Position numbers and translations under genes: made by a program
Notes under the pieces: model-generated
What the model was told of the DNA's origin: nothing
What the model saw: the letters and a program-made list of their open reading frames with translations, nothing else
The model's database searches: none
In this document: positions 1 to 10,830 of the stretch, one piece after another
Numbering within the stretch: position 1 is the stretch's first letter
Layout: each line of letters starts with the position of its first letter
Assembly: GCA_014155875.1 (NCBI GenBank)
Contig: JACEFZ010021372.1
Span: 124,001-188,000 of the forward strand
Source: Cepaea nemoralis
Lineage: Eukaryota; Mollusca; Gastropoda; Stylommatophora; Helicidae
Direction: 5' to 3'
Length of the DNA: 64,000 nt

Positions 1-854
1 CAACCGACTGTAATAGTTTCTTAGTGTAAAATCGGCTACTTACTTAATAAAATTTAATATTTCATTTTTCACTATAATTTCTATATAGCAAGGGGACTTA
101 ACTCTAGAAAAGTTATTTCAAGGGGCATAACTTTTAATAACATTTCTACATACTTTATAGTCATATTGTTGCATGGTTTTCAAAGATTTATAAACTCTTT
201 GCCTATAGTTATTTACAGGCATATGAGATAATAAATAATGATATAATCTTTAAGGCATTTTCAAAGTTTTCATAAAAATAATGCATAATATTGTAACTCA
301 TCTTTTTATGCTTAAAGAAGTTATCTACAGTCATGTAGGTGATTAAAAAGTTTTCATTAAAAATAATGGATGGTGTGTGGAAGGACATTCTTTTAAGTTA
401 CTGTGTGAATTTAATGAGACGATCCCCGCCAGGAGCTGGGCGAAGCCACGCCGGGTCAGATAGATAGACAGACAGACAAACAGATAGTCGGGAACGGGAG
501 CTTATATGACTACTTATATGAATTAAATGAGATGCTCCCCACCAGGGACTGGGTGAAGCCGGGCCGGCACAGACAGACAGATAGTCGGGAACGGGAGCTT
601 ATATGACTACGTATATGAATTAAATGAGATGCTCCCCACCAGGGACTGGGTGAGGCCGGGCCGGGTCAGACAGACAGACAGACAGATAGTCGGGAACGGG
701 AGCTTATATGACTACTTATATGAATTAAATGAGATGCCCCCCACCAGGGACTGGGTGAAGCCGGGCCGGGTCAGCCAGACAGACAGACAAACAAGCAGAC
801 AGACAGACAGACTGATAGATCCCCGCCAGGGCCTGGGCGAAGCCGGGCCAGCTA

Positions 855-866
<12 letters not shown>
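1..866 (-). repeat. Minisatellite-bearing transposon-like repeat, copy R1 (cut by window edge)
   Basis: Reading on the minus strand this begins with CTAGCTGGCCCGGCTTCGCC near 866 and runs into AT-rich sequence that continues past the window start. The same ends recur at 2562-3029 (plus) and near 20870-21671 (minus). Between 421 and 850 lie about four units of roughly 100-120 bp, each holding a GGGAACGGGAGC segment, a CACCAGGGACTGGGTGAAGC segment and a CAGA/GATA linker of variable length. No coding capacity is seen; short ORFs here come from the simple repeats. It behaves like a dispersed non-autonomous element that has expanded internally. The superfamily is not identified. Confidence 0.6.

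Positions 867-907
<41 letters not shown>
855..907. repeat. (TA)n microsatellite
   Basis: About 26 consecutive TA dinucleotides directly abut the R1 repeat terminus. Confidence 0.95.
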
Positions 908-910
<3 letters not shown>

Positions 911-1705
911 AGAGAAAAACATAGCAAACTGCAAACAGAGAGATTTAAAGAGGCAAACAGAGATTCAAAGAGGCAGACAGTGAGAGTGATGAGATAATGT
1001 GATTCAGGGAAAGAAAGAGACAGCCAGACCCAGAAAAGAGAAGCAGGTGGAATTTCTTCTTCCTGTAATGAATTTGTCAGGCATTTTTTGAAATTATTGG
1101 AATGTATTTGCTTTGCGCCTGTTTACAATAGATTTGTGTTATTTGTGTCTTTTGACTAACACAACTGCCATCTTCCTAGCATTTCCTGACAGGGTGAGTC
1201 TTCCTGCACAGTTTCACGTGGTCACCCGAGTCTGTTCCTCCTGTAACAGATGCACCCTGCCAGGTACAGAACAGAAATTTCAAACCATTCAACCCTTAAC
1301 AGAGGGCAGCAGCAACACATGAGCTTCCCTTGTCACCAAAGGAGGCTTTCAATAATGCATAGGTGACACATGAATCTCTGGTTCTGGGCTCTCCAGAGGA
1401 ATCACCATGTCATGTACATGAATGCACTGCATCACTTCCGTATACTGGGCCTTCCATTCACTACAGGCTACACCTTCAGAGATCAGTAGGGTAAGCCTGT
1501 GTACTTCTTGGGGCTTTGATAGCTGAAAACTTCCCTAGAAAGAGCATGTCAGATTCCTTAGTATGGTACTAACAGCTCAAGTAACAAATGTTCTGCAAAT
1601 CCCTTAAGAGTGTGCAAGTTTGGGAAAATACTTTAAAAAAATAACAATCAAGCAAAGAGACAGTAAAGACGAATATCCAGTGTAGCCTAGAAGTTCCTAA
1701 TTTAA
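908..1705. other. No recognisable gene
   Basis: The first 100 bases are AGA-rich and the rest is ordinary AT-rich sequence. A 69-codon ORF at 1113-1322 has no motif I recognise and is probably chance. Confidence 0.5.
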
Positions 1706-2395
1706 CCCTTTACAAGGCATATCGTCCGATTCCGGCCGATGCCATAAAACGATCGTAGCGTCCGATTCCGGCCGATACTATTATCCATTGTAAAATCGCG
1801 ATCTCTCAGCTTTCCGACACTTCCGACGGCTACTTTCGCCTACAGCTTGACAACGTGGCCGCCATTTGTAAACGCGATAGTATCAATTTGAACGGACTTT
1901 TAAGGACAATTTTTGATAGTTTTCGGGATTTTTACGCTGTTTTTCAAAATGGATTTCGGCGATTCTTCAAGTGATAGCCGAGATTTCGCTAGGTTCATTT
2001 TAACTGACATTAAAAGGCACGAAGTTGACTATTAATCGGAGCTAGATATCAGTGCAAAGCGTTACTTTGCATTAGCAGTCGTGAGTCGGACTTTAAAGAA
2101 AGTGATTATGATTCTGAAAATGTGTTTGTATATTGCCGTATAGGTGACGGAAAATCACAAACAACATGCCGTATTTCGTAAATATTTGTGTTCATGTATG
2201 GATTACCGGCAACAATCACGTGAGTAACATATTCTGCATGCTTTTCCCTTCATTGTGTTGTTTATTTAACTAAAATCGGTTGACTAACACCTTATTTGTG
2301 ATGTTTTTACTAACGCGACCCGAACTTTTTCCAAACCTGAAAAAATCTTGCCCGTTCAGGGCTACAAAATGGACAAGCGTCTGCCCTGTAAAGGG
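1706..2395 (+). mobile_element. piggyBac-type non-autonomous element with TTAA duplications
   Basis: The 690-bp segment is bounded by TTAA at 1702-1705 and 2396-2399. Its ends are inverted repeats: CCCTTTACAAGGC on the left, and GCCCTGTAAAGGG on the right (reverse complement CCCTTTACAGGGC). TTAA target duplication with CCC-starting termini is the hallmark of piggyBac. Inside, about 1950-2040 reads as an acidic serine/aspartate-rich start (MDFGDSSSDSRDF) like a piggyBac transposase N-terminus, but it reaches a stop within about 30 codons and no transposase core follows. A 16-bp motif, CGTCCGATTCCGGCCG, occurs twice just inside the left end. I read it as an internally deleted piggyBac derivative. 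Confidence 0.8.
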
Positions 2396-2561
2396 TTAAC
2401 TCTATTTCGTGATTGAATATAGTCTTGCAATGGTATTCATGGAGAATGGCATGCTCCCTGCAGAACATAAATCCTGAAGAAAAAAATATATGCAGTGATT
2501 GTATTTTCTTTATTTCCCTGCAAAGTGTACTTGCTTTATTCATGTACTGATTTATAGACTA

Positions 2562-3029
2562 CTAGCTGACCCGGCCCGGCTTCGCCCAGGCCCTGGTGGG
2601 GATCTATCTATCTATCTGTCTGTCTGCTTGTCTGTCTGTCAGACCCGGCTCGGCTTCGCCCAGCCCCTGATGGGGAGCATCTCATTTAATTCACATAAGT
2701 AGTCATTTAAGTTCCCGTTCCCGGCTGTCTGTCTGCCTGCCTGTCTATCCCACCCTCTCTATCTATCTATAGCCAGGGGACGTAACCTAAGATATAGCAA
2801 TACTACTAAAAGTTATGTCCCTTTATATAATTTTTATTATGTAAAGTCATGTAATTACAAAATTAAATTTTAGTAAGTAAATAGATGATTGTACAGTAAG
2901 AAACTATGACAGTTGGTTGCACGGGAATGAAAAGAAAACATGTAGAAAATTTCATCTCAATCGGATGGACCATACGCGAACGCATAAAGAACGGACACAC
3001 ATCCTTTTTTATAGATATAGATTAAAACT
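2562..3029 (+). repeat. Transposon-like repeat, copy R2
   Basis: Starts CTAGCTGACCCGGCCCGGCT and ends near TATAGATATAGATTAA. It carries the same CACCAGGG/GGGAACGGGA minisatellite motifs as R1, but with fewer units and CTGT/TCTA linkers. It is the forward-oriented reference for R1 and R3 because both ends are present. The 3' part (2770-3020) is unique AT-rich sequence also seen, diverged, at 1-120, 17500-17640 and 20990-21050. Confidence 0.55.
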
Positions 3030-3636
3030 CTAAATGAATCAACATGCAAGTTTTAAAAACAAACTATAAGTGTTGTCAGTGTACCTTCTTTGCAGTTCCC
3101 AAATTTCGGACTTTCAAACTGAATGTAAAAGCTGGTTTAAGACATTGTAAGCTCAAGTTTGTAGAAATTATCTGCATCTGTTGAGATTAACAAAAGTGTG
3201 TGAATTGATCGTCAGTAAATTATCTAACCTTCATATTATCAGACATTTGAAATTTTTTATTATAAAACAACATTAATGGAAATATGTGTGTTGCCAGCCT
3301 GCTATTTCCAATATTCTTAATTGTCAAAACAAGAAAAAGACACAAAATTTATAGGGTATATCAACAGAAGAGATAGAATAGAGAAATTAGCCATACATGG
3401 AGAAAAATACAAAACGAGAGAGACAGAGGAATAGACAGGAAAGATATATGTGACAAATAATCTAAGAAACACCAATTTCATCAAAATATCAAATGACACG
3501 GAGATTTGGAGTCATCATCTCCAATGCCTGCTTCAGACCTGGTACAAGTAGAAACTGATTGTCTGATAACTTATAAAACATAAAACTCAAGTAGTGTATT
3601 TTTTTAACCAATTGTGTAATTTTAGTGTGATTAATA
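3030..3636. other. No recognisable gene
   Basis: AT-rich intergenic sequence. The minus-strand ORF at 3317-3499 has no family signature. Confidence 0.5.
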
Positions 3637-4504
3637 TGATTCAGCTAGGAGTACGACAAGGGTGTGTCTTGTCACCAGATCTTTTCTCCCTGTATAGCGA
3701 AGTAATAATGAGAGAGATCAAAGAGATTCCAGGAATACTAGTTGGTGACGGATAATTCAACAGACCTACAACAATTATTAGACGTAGTAACAGAGAGTGC
3801 AAGGAAAGGACTCAACTTGAATATCAAGAAAACAGTAACAATGGTAATAAAGAAAATGGTGACACCAAAATGTGACATAGAAATAGAAGGGAAAATCCTT
3901 AACCAAGTGGATAAGTTTAGATACCTAGGGGCATTTATAACATCAGATGGAAGATGTACAACAGAGATTAGGAGCAGAATAGGGCAGGCAAAAGCCGCAT
4001 TTCAGAAAATGAAGAGTATCTTATGCAATAAGTCACTATCACTGAAAGAGAGTGCTGAAATGCTATGTAGAACCAGTTTTTCTGTATGGCAGTGAATCTT
4101 GGAATGTAAATGAACAAATTAAGAAGAAATTAGAAGCATCAGAGATGTGGTTCCTGAGACGAATGTTGCGAATTCCTTGGACTACCAGAGTAACTAACGA
4201 CGACTGCCTGAAACAGGCTAATGAAACTATAACATTATATACAACAATAAGACAGAGACAAACATCTTTCTACGGTCACGTGATGAGAAGAGAAGCATTG
4301 GAGAACATCGTAACAACTGGAAAGATCGAGGGGAAGAGAGGCAGAGGCAGACCAAGAGAAATGATGCTGGATGGATTGAGACGGTGGCATGGAGGAATAT
4401 CAGCAGCAGAGCTGATCCAGAAAACCAAAGACCGAGATCTATGGAGAGCCATGAACGCCTACGCCAGCCGGCACAGGCACTTGATGATGATGAATATGAT
4501 TTAG
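3637..4504 (+). pseudogene. RTE-like non-LTR retrotransposon, RT palm to C-terminus, catalytic box missing
   Basis: Reverse transcriptase remnant. It opens with the conserved GVRQGCVLSPDLF segment, breaks at a stop near 3751, continues as DLQQLLDVV...FRYLGAFITSDGRCTTEIR (the RT thumb side), then shifts frame near 4080 into FLYGSESW...FLRRMLRIPWT and a GHVMRRE...TGKIEGKRGRGRP tail. That tail is typical of endonuclease-RT LINEs lacking RNase H. Between the two halves of the palm the expected Y/F-A-D-D active-site segment is absent, apparently removed by a short internal deletion near 3748. The 3' end runs into a TGATGA-type short repeat, as RTE elements often do. It is 5'-truncated and inactive. 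RTE assignment is by motif style, not by alignment. Confidence 0.75.
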
Positions 4505-5154
4505 TTGCAATGATCACTTATGGCCTTTAGAGATGCCTCAGCAATTTGAGGAATTAACTGAAAAGCAAATGGTGAAATTAAAAATTCAGAATCTTAATCC
4601 AGCTTAACAGGGTGCAAAGAATCATGTTGATGGAAAACAGTCATTTTATTTACTGCCTCAATGTGTATAATATTACTTGAAACAACTTCTATTTATGTAA
4701 CCCTGGACTGCATATTTGGATTCTGTAACAATGTTGTCTCATGTCTGATATGTTGTTAACACTGGCATATTCCTGGCAACAATAGCAATGTACTAATTTT
4801 AGCTAAACTGAGGCTTTTACTTTTCATTTTGCATTGTCCATTAATCACTTCTGACAGCATCAAGATACTGATAAATGATCAGTGTCAAGTGCTCTATAGA
4901 AGTTAATCAAATTCAGAATAATATTCACTAATAGCATTCTAATGATACACAGTTTGTAATAAATAATAAATGTGATGTCAGTACAGCTTTTTATTTATTG
5001 TTAGAAATGAATGCCTACCAAGTACAGTAGTATGCACAATAAAAAAATTTTCTCTGGTGGAATTGAAAAATTATTGACAAATTATTTTTAAAATAAATAA
5101 GAATGGTTGATAGATAAATAAAATAAACCCAGTGGAGAAGATAAATCAAATGAC
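4505..5154. other. No recognisable gene
   Basis: AT-rich sequence with no motif or repeat boundary that I can identify. Confidence 0.5.
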
Positions 5155-5890
5155 CTTCTTCTTTTTCTTTCGTTCACTTGAAATATGTCTACAACTGCAA
5201 TGTTGCCTCTTGTATGAATCTAAGTCTTTCTTAGTTCACACAGCGGTCCATAGAGTTTATCTTCCACTGTTGTCTCTCTAGGCCAGAAGGTTTGCCTGGA
5301 TATGTTGTAGTTTGCGCAGTCTTGGAGTATGTGTTCAGCTGTCTGCGACGCCAAACCACATGTGCACTTGGCTGAGTCACCAATCTTGAATTTTGTATAC
5401 ATATGGTTGTGCAATCTATTATGTCATGTTCTGAGGTGCAGAATAATGACTTTTTCTGGTCTGTCCACAATGTGGTAGTCGTCGTGAGCAGGTTTTGGTG
5501 GCCTTCTGACTGATTTGATCATTCTTTTCTATTGGTGGTATACAATGGGTACATCAGGCTGTTCTTCTTTTGCTCCTTCCTTAGCCAATCGATCAGCTCC
5601 GTCGTTTCCGGGTACTCCACAGTGGGAAGGTATCCACCGCATGGTGATCTTATGCTGACTGCTAAGTTCAGAAAGTAGTGTCCTTAGTAATGGCAACTTC
5701 CCAGACAGGAGCACCCCGAGTACTGATTTTGCATCTGTCAATAGCACCACAAGTTGTGTACCATGGCTGGTATTTAGTAATTTCTCTGTTGCTATCTTGA
5801 TTGCCTCAATTTCAGCATCGTAGTTATGGCAGTACTTTACTGTCGGTACTCTAGCTGTGTCCCTAGTATTATTTGGGTATTCTATGTACA
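5155..5890 (-). pseudogene. I-type LINE, RNase H to C-terminal knuckle, 5'-truncated
   Basis: Two frames on the minus strand. 5891-5529 encodes the RNase H half: YDAEIEAIKIATEKL (second acidic residue), VVLLTDAKSV (third), and MRWIPSHCGVPGNDGADRLAKE (His and final Asp). 5414-5220 encodes the cysteine-rich tail CTCGLASQTAEHILQDC and KLYGPLCEL. A frame break lies between them. RNase H breaks DNA-RNA hybrids during target-primed reverse transcription. This fragment keeps WIPSHCG, whereas the related copies at 44.8, 50.9, 54.4 and 60.5 kb read WIPSYCG. The 5' side is cut where a SINE abuts at 5891. The 3' end shows the GAACGAAAGAAGAAG tail near 5160-5180. Confidence 0.85.
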
Positions 5891-6135
5891 CTCCCAGTCG
5901 GCTTCGTGGCTTAGAGGTTATGACTTTTCTCCGTAATCTCGTGGGTTAACGTGATGACGGTAAGAATCAGCGGTGGTTCGAATCGCATCGATAACTTACG
6001 GGGTATGTGAGCCGGCCGCTCAGAAAGCAATGGCAAACTACTGAGCGTAATCTTGCCTTGTACATCAACAGCAGCTGAAAAATTCTGATGTTGACTGCAC
6101 CATCCTGTAAGGGATATGCAACATTAAAAAGAAAA
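5891..6135 (+). mobile_element. tRNA-derived SINE family A, copy A1
   Basis: The head has a Pol III A box TGGCTTAGAGG (5908) and a B box GGTTCGAATCG (5975). The body carries the family core (CAGAAAGCAATGGCAAACTA, CATCAACAGCAGCTGAAAAA) and the end GTAAGGGATATGCAAC. The same body occurs at 38755-38999, 39628-39855 and, joined to an RTE-like tail, at 39.9, 48.3 and 57.0 kb. It sits at the truncated edge of the LINE fragment at 5155-5890. It would be transcribed by RNA polymerase III and mobilised by a LINE; that is family knowledge. No tRNA function is expected because the cloverleaf is degenerate. Confidence 0.8.
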
Positions 6136-6242
6136 TTGATGTGACTTACCTATAGAATCATGTCCTCATCTTCACTGATGCCTGTCTCACAAGATGCACT
6201 TAGCTTGGATGATGAAGTTGAAGTTTCACATTCAAAATGACT

Positions 6243-8040
6243 CTAGTGTACTTTAGCTGTTCCAATTTCTTTTATTATATGATCAGGGAGCTGATAAGTT
6301 GAACAGCATTTTCCTGCTCTCATCAGGCTAAATCTTATTGTCAATATAGCATTTAAGAGATCAAGTTTCATCCTGTTTCTTAGTTTACATTTTGTATAAT
6401 TCACAGTACTGAAAACTCTTTCCGCATCATCATTTGAATGGGGTAGTATCATGGCAGAGATCGCACATTCAAAGAGCTCACTGAATGGACTGTTACCAGA
6501 GACACCTTTAAATTGTCTTACTTCACTCCAAAAAGCTTCAGTTTCTGTTTTGTTTGTCCAGTCAACCAAATTTATTTTTGTTAACTAATATTCTGCTTCC
6601 GCCACACTAGCCCCTAAACATTTAATAACTTGACAATATTTAGGTATGTCCTTTACTGGCTGAGGTATGTTGTTAATAGAAAAGAGTGAAATATTTTTCA
6701 ATACATCTAAATTTTCAGGAAGTCTCTGCTTCAGTTGATCGAATAATGAGACAAGAAAATCTTGACAGCGCTTTCTTAAGTTGTTCTCTTCATTTTCTGT
6801 TAACAGTCCTTTTGTTTTTAAACCATCAATTTTTGATTCGATTTGGTATCGCAGGTACGGCTTGGGAGCCAAATAGCTCTCTATAGTGCAAGTGAACAAG
6901 TCCGCTTTTCAAGTTGGCAATATAAGTCTTTTACCAATTGAGTGAAATAGCAAAGTGAGGTCGTCAAGTAATTTAACTTTATCAACATTTTGAGATTCAA
7001 ATAGTTTATTAACTTTTTGCACTTCACTTAAAATGGGTTGTGAAAAGAGAAGGAATGCCAATTCTTTTTCATCACTGTACATTCCATATAGTATTTCAGC
7101 TGTGTAGCACTTTTCATTTTGTCTTGTTATTCCTCATGCTCCAGGAGCTAAATACAGACAAATAAAATTGCCCTGAGTACGTCAGTTATATAAACCCCTG
7201 GGGAGCTACAGGCCAGGAAAAGATGTGCGCTGGACGCAGTTAAGGGTCAGCGACTGATAAGAGGGAAATCATGGATGGCTCAGGCGGAGGATACGATCAG
7301 ACAGGTGTGCCCCTTGGAGAACATTAGGCGTGGAGAGGAGTGGGTCAGAGTGCCAGCGGAGCAGTCAGACTTGTGCAGAGTTATAATCACATTAAGCCAG
7401 GAGTTCAGGGAGTGGCCAGCAGGGGCCACGGAAGTGGAAATCCAGCAACTAATTCAGGACAATGCTCACTCGAGTGATGTGATTATCTACACAGATGGTT
7501 GGAGTATTGATACATGACAAGGCAGACGTGGTTGCGGCCTTGTGGGAGCAAGTGCACACCTCGGAGGAGCAAATGAATTACCATGGTCTGGCAAGAATAA
7601 GACAACGAGGAGTGACGAAGGGATCTGGCCGACGCTCAACGCTCAGAGGAAAGGCGAGACGGACTTATAATCAGATTGCTACTGGTACTATTAGTGTTGG
7701 AACTCTTCGCTGGCTGCTGAGGATGGGGACGGAGCAGCTTATGGGAATGCCCCGAATGCTGTGATGTCGATTCCTAAATCAATCAATCAATCAATCAATT
7801 TCGAAGTGTGTCTTCAACTCCAACCATCGGTTCACAATTACTTCAACAGCTGGTTGAATTGATAACCATCTAGTTTTGCAATATGACAGAATTTTCAGTG
7901 GTGAGGAACTATCATTTAATGCTTTATATAAATTATTATATTGCTGTTGTCTGACAGATGATTTGGAGAACCAGTTATGTGTTTCAGCAATAAGGAATTC
8001 CAAATTCCTTGGTAAACATTCTGACTGATGAGGCATGTGA
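6243..8040 (-). pseudogene. hAT-superfamily transposase remnant, interrupted
   Basis: Minus-strand pieces in order: 8036-7791 (CLPRNLEFLIAETHNWFSKS, then ILSYCKTRWLSIQPAVEVIV, matching the RNase H-like core region with the conserved RW), then about 7130-6900 (EKCYTAEILYGMYSDEKELA), 6899-6585 (YQIESKIDGLKTKGLLTEN) and 6569-6243 (FSELFECAISAMILPHSNDD then AERVFSTVNYTKCKLRNRM). The last is the hAT C-terminal dimerisation region. A LINE 3' end (7140-7795) splits the core and the other pieces are separated by stops and frame shifts. Such proteins cut and paste DNA, and domesticated BED-zinc-finger relatives exist, but the breaks make this a dead copy. No N-terminal BED finger is seen. Confidence 0.75.
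7140..7800 (+). mobile_element. LINE 3' end with (AATC)n tail inserted in the hAT gene
   Basis: The segment separates two halves of the hAT transposase. It contains DVIIYTDGWSIDT (7468-7514), resembling the first RNase H aspartate motif of I-type LINEs, and an overlapping frame 7495-7764 that holds LIHDKADVVAALWEQ and RTYNQIATGTISVGTLRWLL. It ends in five AATC units at 7776-7799, a tail form used by several LINE families. It is too divergent from the other LINEs here to be the same family. I infer a separate LINE that inserted by target-primed reverse transcription. The 5' boundary near 7140 is approximate. Confidence 0.55.
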
Positions 8041-8504
8041 TAATGCTAGCTGCAATCTTGTGTTTACCAGATTGTTGAGCGTTGACCCAAGTCAGTTCAA
8101 AGTTTAAATAATGGCAGTTACCATAATTTACGCGCGTCCAGACCGGACATAAAATGGGTAAATGACACCGAAAGAAAAGTAAAATCTAGAAAGTATTCAA
8201 AATATCCGACTCCAAATGAAAAGTATCTAGACTTGCATCCAGCATCCAAACGTCAGAAAACGGTATCCAGATACCGGCAAAAACCTCTAGATCTGGATAT
8301 AAAATATCTAGAATGGCAACTATGATGAGGACATCAATAGCAGGAAATAGTAGGTCGGTAATGTAAACAAAGATGGAAGCCTGTAAACAGTAAGAGTACA
8401 GAAACGCAAGTTAACAATTCTTTAACTCGCATGGGGACACAATTATTTTTATTGGGGATACCAATCTGGAAAATTATTCTTGATATTTAAACAGCTTCAT
8501 ACTT

Positions 8505-8590
8505 CAGCTCGGAATAAACTACTCTGTCTATTCGGACTCCAGCTCGGAATAAACTACTCTGTCTATTCGGACTCCAGCTCGGAATAAACT
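8505..8590. repeat. 35-bp tandem repeat (about 2.4 units)
   Basis: Unit CAGCTCGGAATAAACTACTC followed by a TGTCTATTCGGACTC half, repeated head to tail inside the fold-back element. Confidence 0.85.
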
Positions 8591-8950
8591 CTCCCTACAA
8601 AGTGCACACGCCAGTCGGATCGATAATCACAAAGAACAAAACCACACCTCCGCAGAAAATGTTTTTCTCCACAATTAAAGCTAGTGCAGCGATGAAACTT
8701 TCCACATATATTTAAAATTGTGTGCAGAATTCAAAAATACATCTATAATTGATGCAATTCTATCAACAACACAAAAAAAAAATAATTACGGTAAGTATGA
8801 AATATATTCGTATTTGTATAAAAGTTCACCATGATTTCAACCAATCACCGTGCACGGAATATTAAGCCTACCTTTCCTGGAAAACCCAGGATGACGTGTG
8901 TTATTGTCACGTGAGATTTGAATGAATGAATGACGTGGAAAGAAGGGAGA

Positions 8951-9115
8951 GTTTATTCGCAGGGCTCTGCAAATAAATAAAGCGTTTATTCGCAGGGCCC
9001 TACGAATAAACAAAGCGTTTATTCGCAGGGCCCTACAAATAGACACTTTGTTTATTCGCAGGGCCCTACGAATAGACGCTTTGTTTATTCGCAGGGCCCT
9101 ATGAATCGATACTTT
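8951..9115. repeat. 33-bp tandem repeat, five units
   Basis: Units start with GTTTATTCGCAGGGC at 8951, 8984, 9017, 9050 and 9083, an exact 33-bp period. Each unit is itself imperfectly palindromic (TTTATTCG ... CGAATAAA). There are no spacers between units, so it is not a CRISPR array. A related piece (GCCCTGCGAATAGACACTT) recurs at 10813. Confidence 0.9.
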
Positions 9116-9421
9116 ATACTTAGTTGAAGTATGGCTGTTTAAATATCAGGCGAGTTTAAGAATTGTTAACTTGCGTTTCTGTACACTTACTATTTACAGG
9201 CATCCATCTTTGTTTACGTTACCGACCTATTTCCTACTATTTATGTCCTGATAATTCTGGTCCAAGCTGACAGTAATATGCGTCACCTCAGAGAGACATG
9301 ATTAGGGTCGTTAGGCAATACAAACACCAGGCTTTCGACTGACTGGCCTCATGAATTAACAAATAAACAAGGAAATGCTACGCATATAAAGTGCAGGAAA
9401 ACCTGGTATATGTGAAGCGGG

Positions 9422-10210
9422 TTGAAAAGAGAGAAGAGAGAGATAGATAATGACGATAGTGTGCGAGACAGATATGTGAGATATGAGAAAGATGTGTTGA
9501 AAGACATAAAAAAAGTGATAAAGACAAGAAAGAGAGAGGGGGGGAGGGAGATAGAGAAGAAGAGAGAGAGAGATGTCTGTATGCCTCTCTATATGTCCGC
9601 CTGTCTGTATGCCTCTCTATTTGTCCACCTGTCTGGATGTCTCTCTACATGCCCGCCTGTCTGGATGTCTCTCTGTCTGTCCGTCCGTCTGACAGCCTGC
9701 GTGATTTCTTGTTCTCTATCAGCCTACTTGTATCTGTCCATTTGTATATATGTCTATCTGAATCTCTATCTAACAAACTGTCTCTCTGTCTTTCCATATG
9801 CATATGTATGTCTGGTTGACTCTCTGTGTATATGTATGCGTGTGTCTGACTCTCTGTTTGCTGTCTGTCTGCCAGTTTATATATCCGTTGTTTATTTGTC
9901 TGTATCTCTGACTGCCTGCCTCTCTCTCTCTCTCTCGGTCGCTCGGCCGGTCAACCTGCCTGTTCAGAGTATTGCAGGGAGAGGTTGAAAGAGATGTATG
10001 AATTGGCATGGTGGAATACAGATGATCGACGAGCGAGTGTCGGGTTGGATCTAGCTACCCATCTACCTGCGTACCTACTCATCCACCTACCTGCCTAGCT
10101 ACCCACATACCTGCTTACTTAACTACCTACCTGTCTACCTACCCACATATCTGCCTCTCTAACGATCTATCTGTCTAACAACCCACCTACCTGCCTACTT
10201 AACCACTTTC
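9422..10210. repeat. Low-complexity tract (GA-rich, then CTGT/TCTC-rich, then CTAC-rich)
   Basis: 9422-9575 is AGA-rich, 9575-9960 is degenerate CTGTCTG/TCTCTAT repeat, and 10040-10205 is degenerate CTACCTGC/CTACCCAC repeat. The 188-codon ORF at 9422-9988 is a product of this bias (runs of Cys, Leu, Ser) and should not be called a gene. Confidence 0.85.
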
Positions 10211-10424
10211 GTGTCTATGAATATGATTATGAATATGAAAACTATGAATATTACAAAGAATTATCGCCGAAGCAACGGAGTACGTGCTTTGTGCTCGATA
10301 CTTTTGACAACAGCCAGCGGGGAGAGAATTAAGCGGAGGAGAAGAGGTAGGGGAGAGGGGGGAAGGAAAAGGAAGAAGAGGGCTGGAGCCAGAAGGGGTA
10401 GAAGGAAAACGGATCGTTTGGGAC

Positions 10425-10522
10425 TCAAAAATGTGTGGGTTGGGTATTGGAATTGCCGTAGTGCAAAGCAACGAGGACCAATACTGGAGAAACTGGTACT
10501 AACTAAATTACACTCACTTTAA
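10425..10522 (+). pseudogene. Possible LINE endonuclease N-terminus fragment
   Basis: The plus-strand frame reads VGYWNCRSAKQRGPILEKLV, which resembles the start of apurinic-type LINE endonucleases (WNCRS followed by a LEKLV helix). It then stops at 10522. The upstream part of the same frame (10211-10420) is a very basic Arg/Lys-rich stretch from biased sequence. The piece is short, so this is a tentative identification. Confidence 0.35.
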
Positions 10523-10529
10523 ACAACAC

Positions 10530-10830
10530 AATTCTAAATACCCAAAGAGATGAAGGATTGACTTTCACCCAATGAATTGCTGAAAAATTAAAAAAAACAT
10601 TGTCAGGCAAGGAAACGAACGATTGACATTTGACTTTCATCCAATTAATTGCTGAACAATTAAAAAAAAAAATGTCCGGCAAGGAAACGAACCTCGAGCT
10701 CCCGCCCATCAGGCGGGAACACTATCAACTATGCCACTGACGACACGTTTTCCAATCAACGAAAATGTATAATATAGCCGCAAACTTACGTTAAATCACG
10801 TGACCAGCCGTGCCCTGCGAATAGACACTT
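10530..10830 (-). mobile_element. tRNA-like element C, copy C1
   Basis: On the minus strand there is a Pol III A box at 10736-10726 (TGGCATAGTTG) and a B box at 10693-10683 (GGTTCGTTTCC), with a CCCGCCTGATGGGCGGG stem between. The upstream flank has CACGTGA and the downstream flank holds two diverged copies of a ~85-bp unit (ATTGACTTTCACCCAATGAA type) at 10555-10690. The same arrangement, diverged, recurs at 40390-40740, 48785-49140 and 56165-56530. It is likely a SINE-like repeat rather than a working tRNA. Confidence 0.5.

Larger units (their letters stand above)
8328..9250. mobile_element. Fold-back element with long inverted termini
   Basis: The left arm 8328-8510 and right arm 9105-9250 are inverted copies. 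Shared stretches include AGGACAT..AATAG, GTAAACAAAGATGGA, GCCTGTAAA, CAGAAACGCAAGTTAACAAT and GATATTTAAACAGC. The left arm holds an extra ~50 bp relative to the right. The centre carries two tandem arrays and no transposase. Long terminal inverted repeats with internal tandem repeats fit a fold-back or MITE-like DNA element. The superfamily is unknown and I could not fix a target duplication. Confidence 0.65.

Noticed and set aside
8951..9115. Regular 33-bp repeats suggesting a CRISPR array
   Set aside because: No spacers between units, no cas genes, and the context is eukaryotic and transposon-rich.
9422..9988. A 188-codon ORF rich in Cys, Leu and Ser
   Set aside because: It is a translation of degenerate CTGT/TCTC repeats with no domain.
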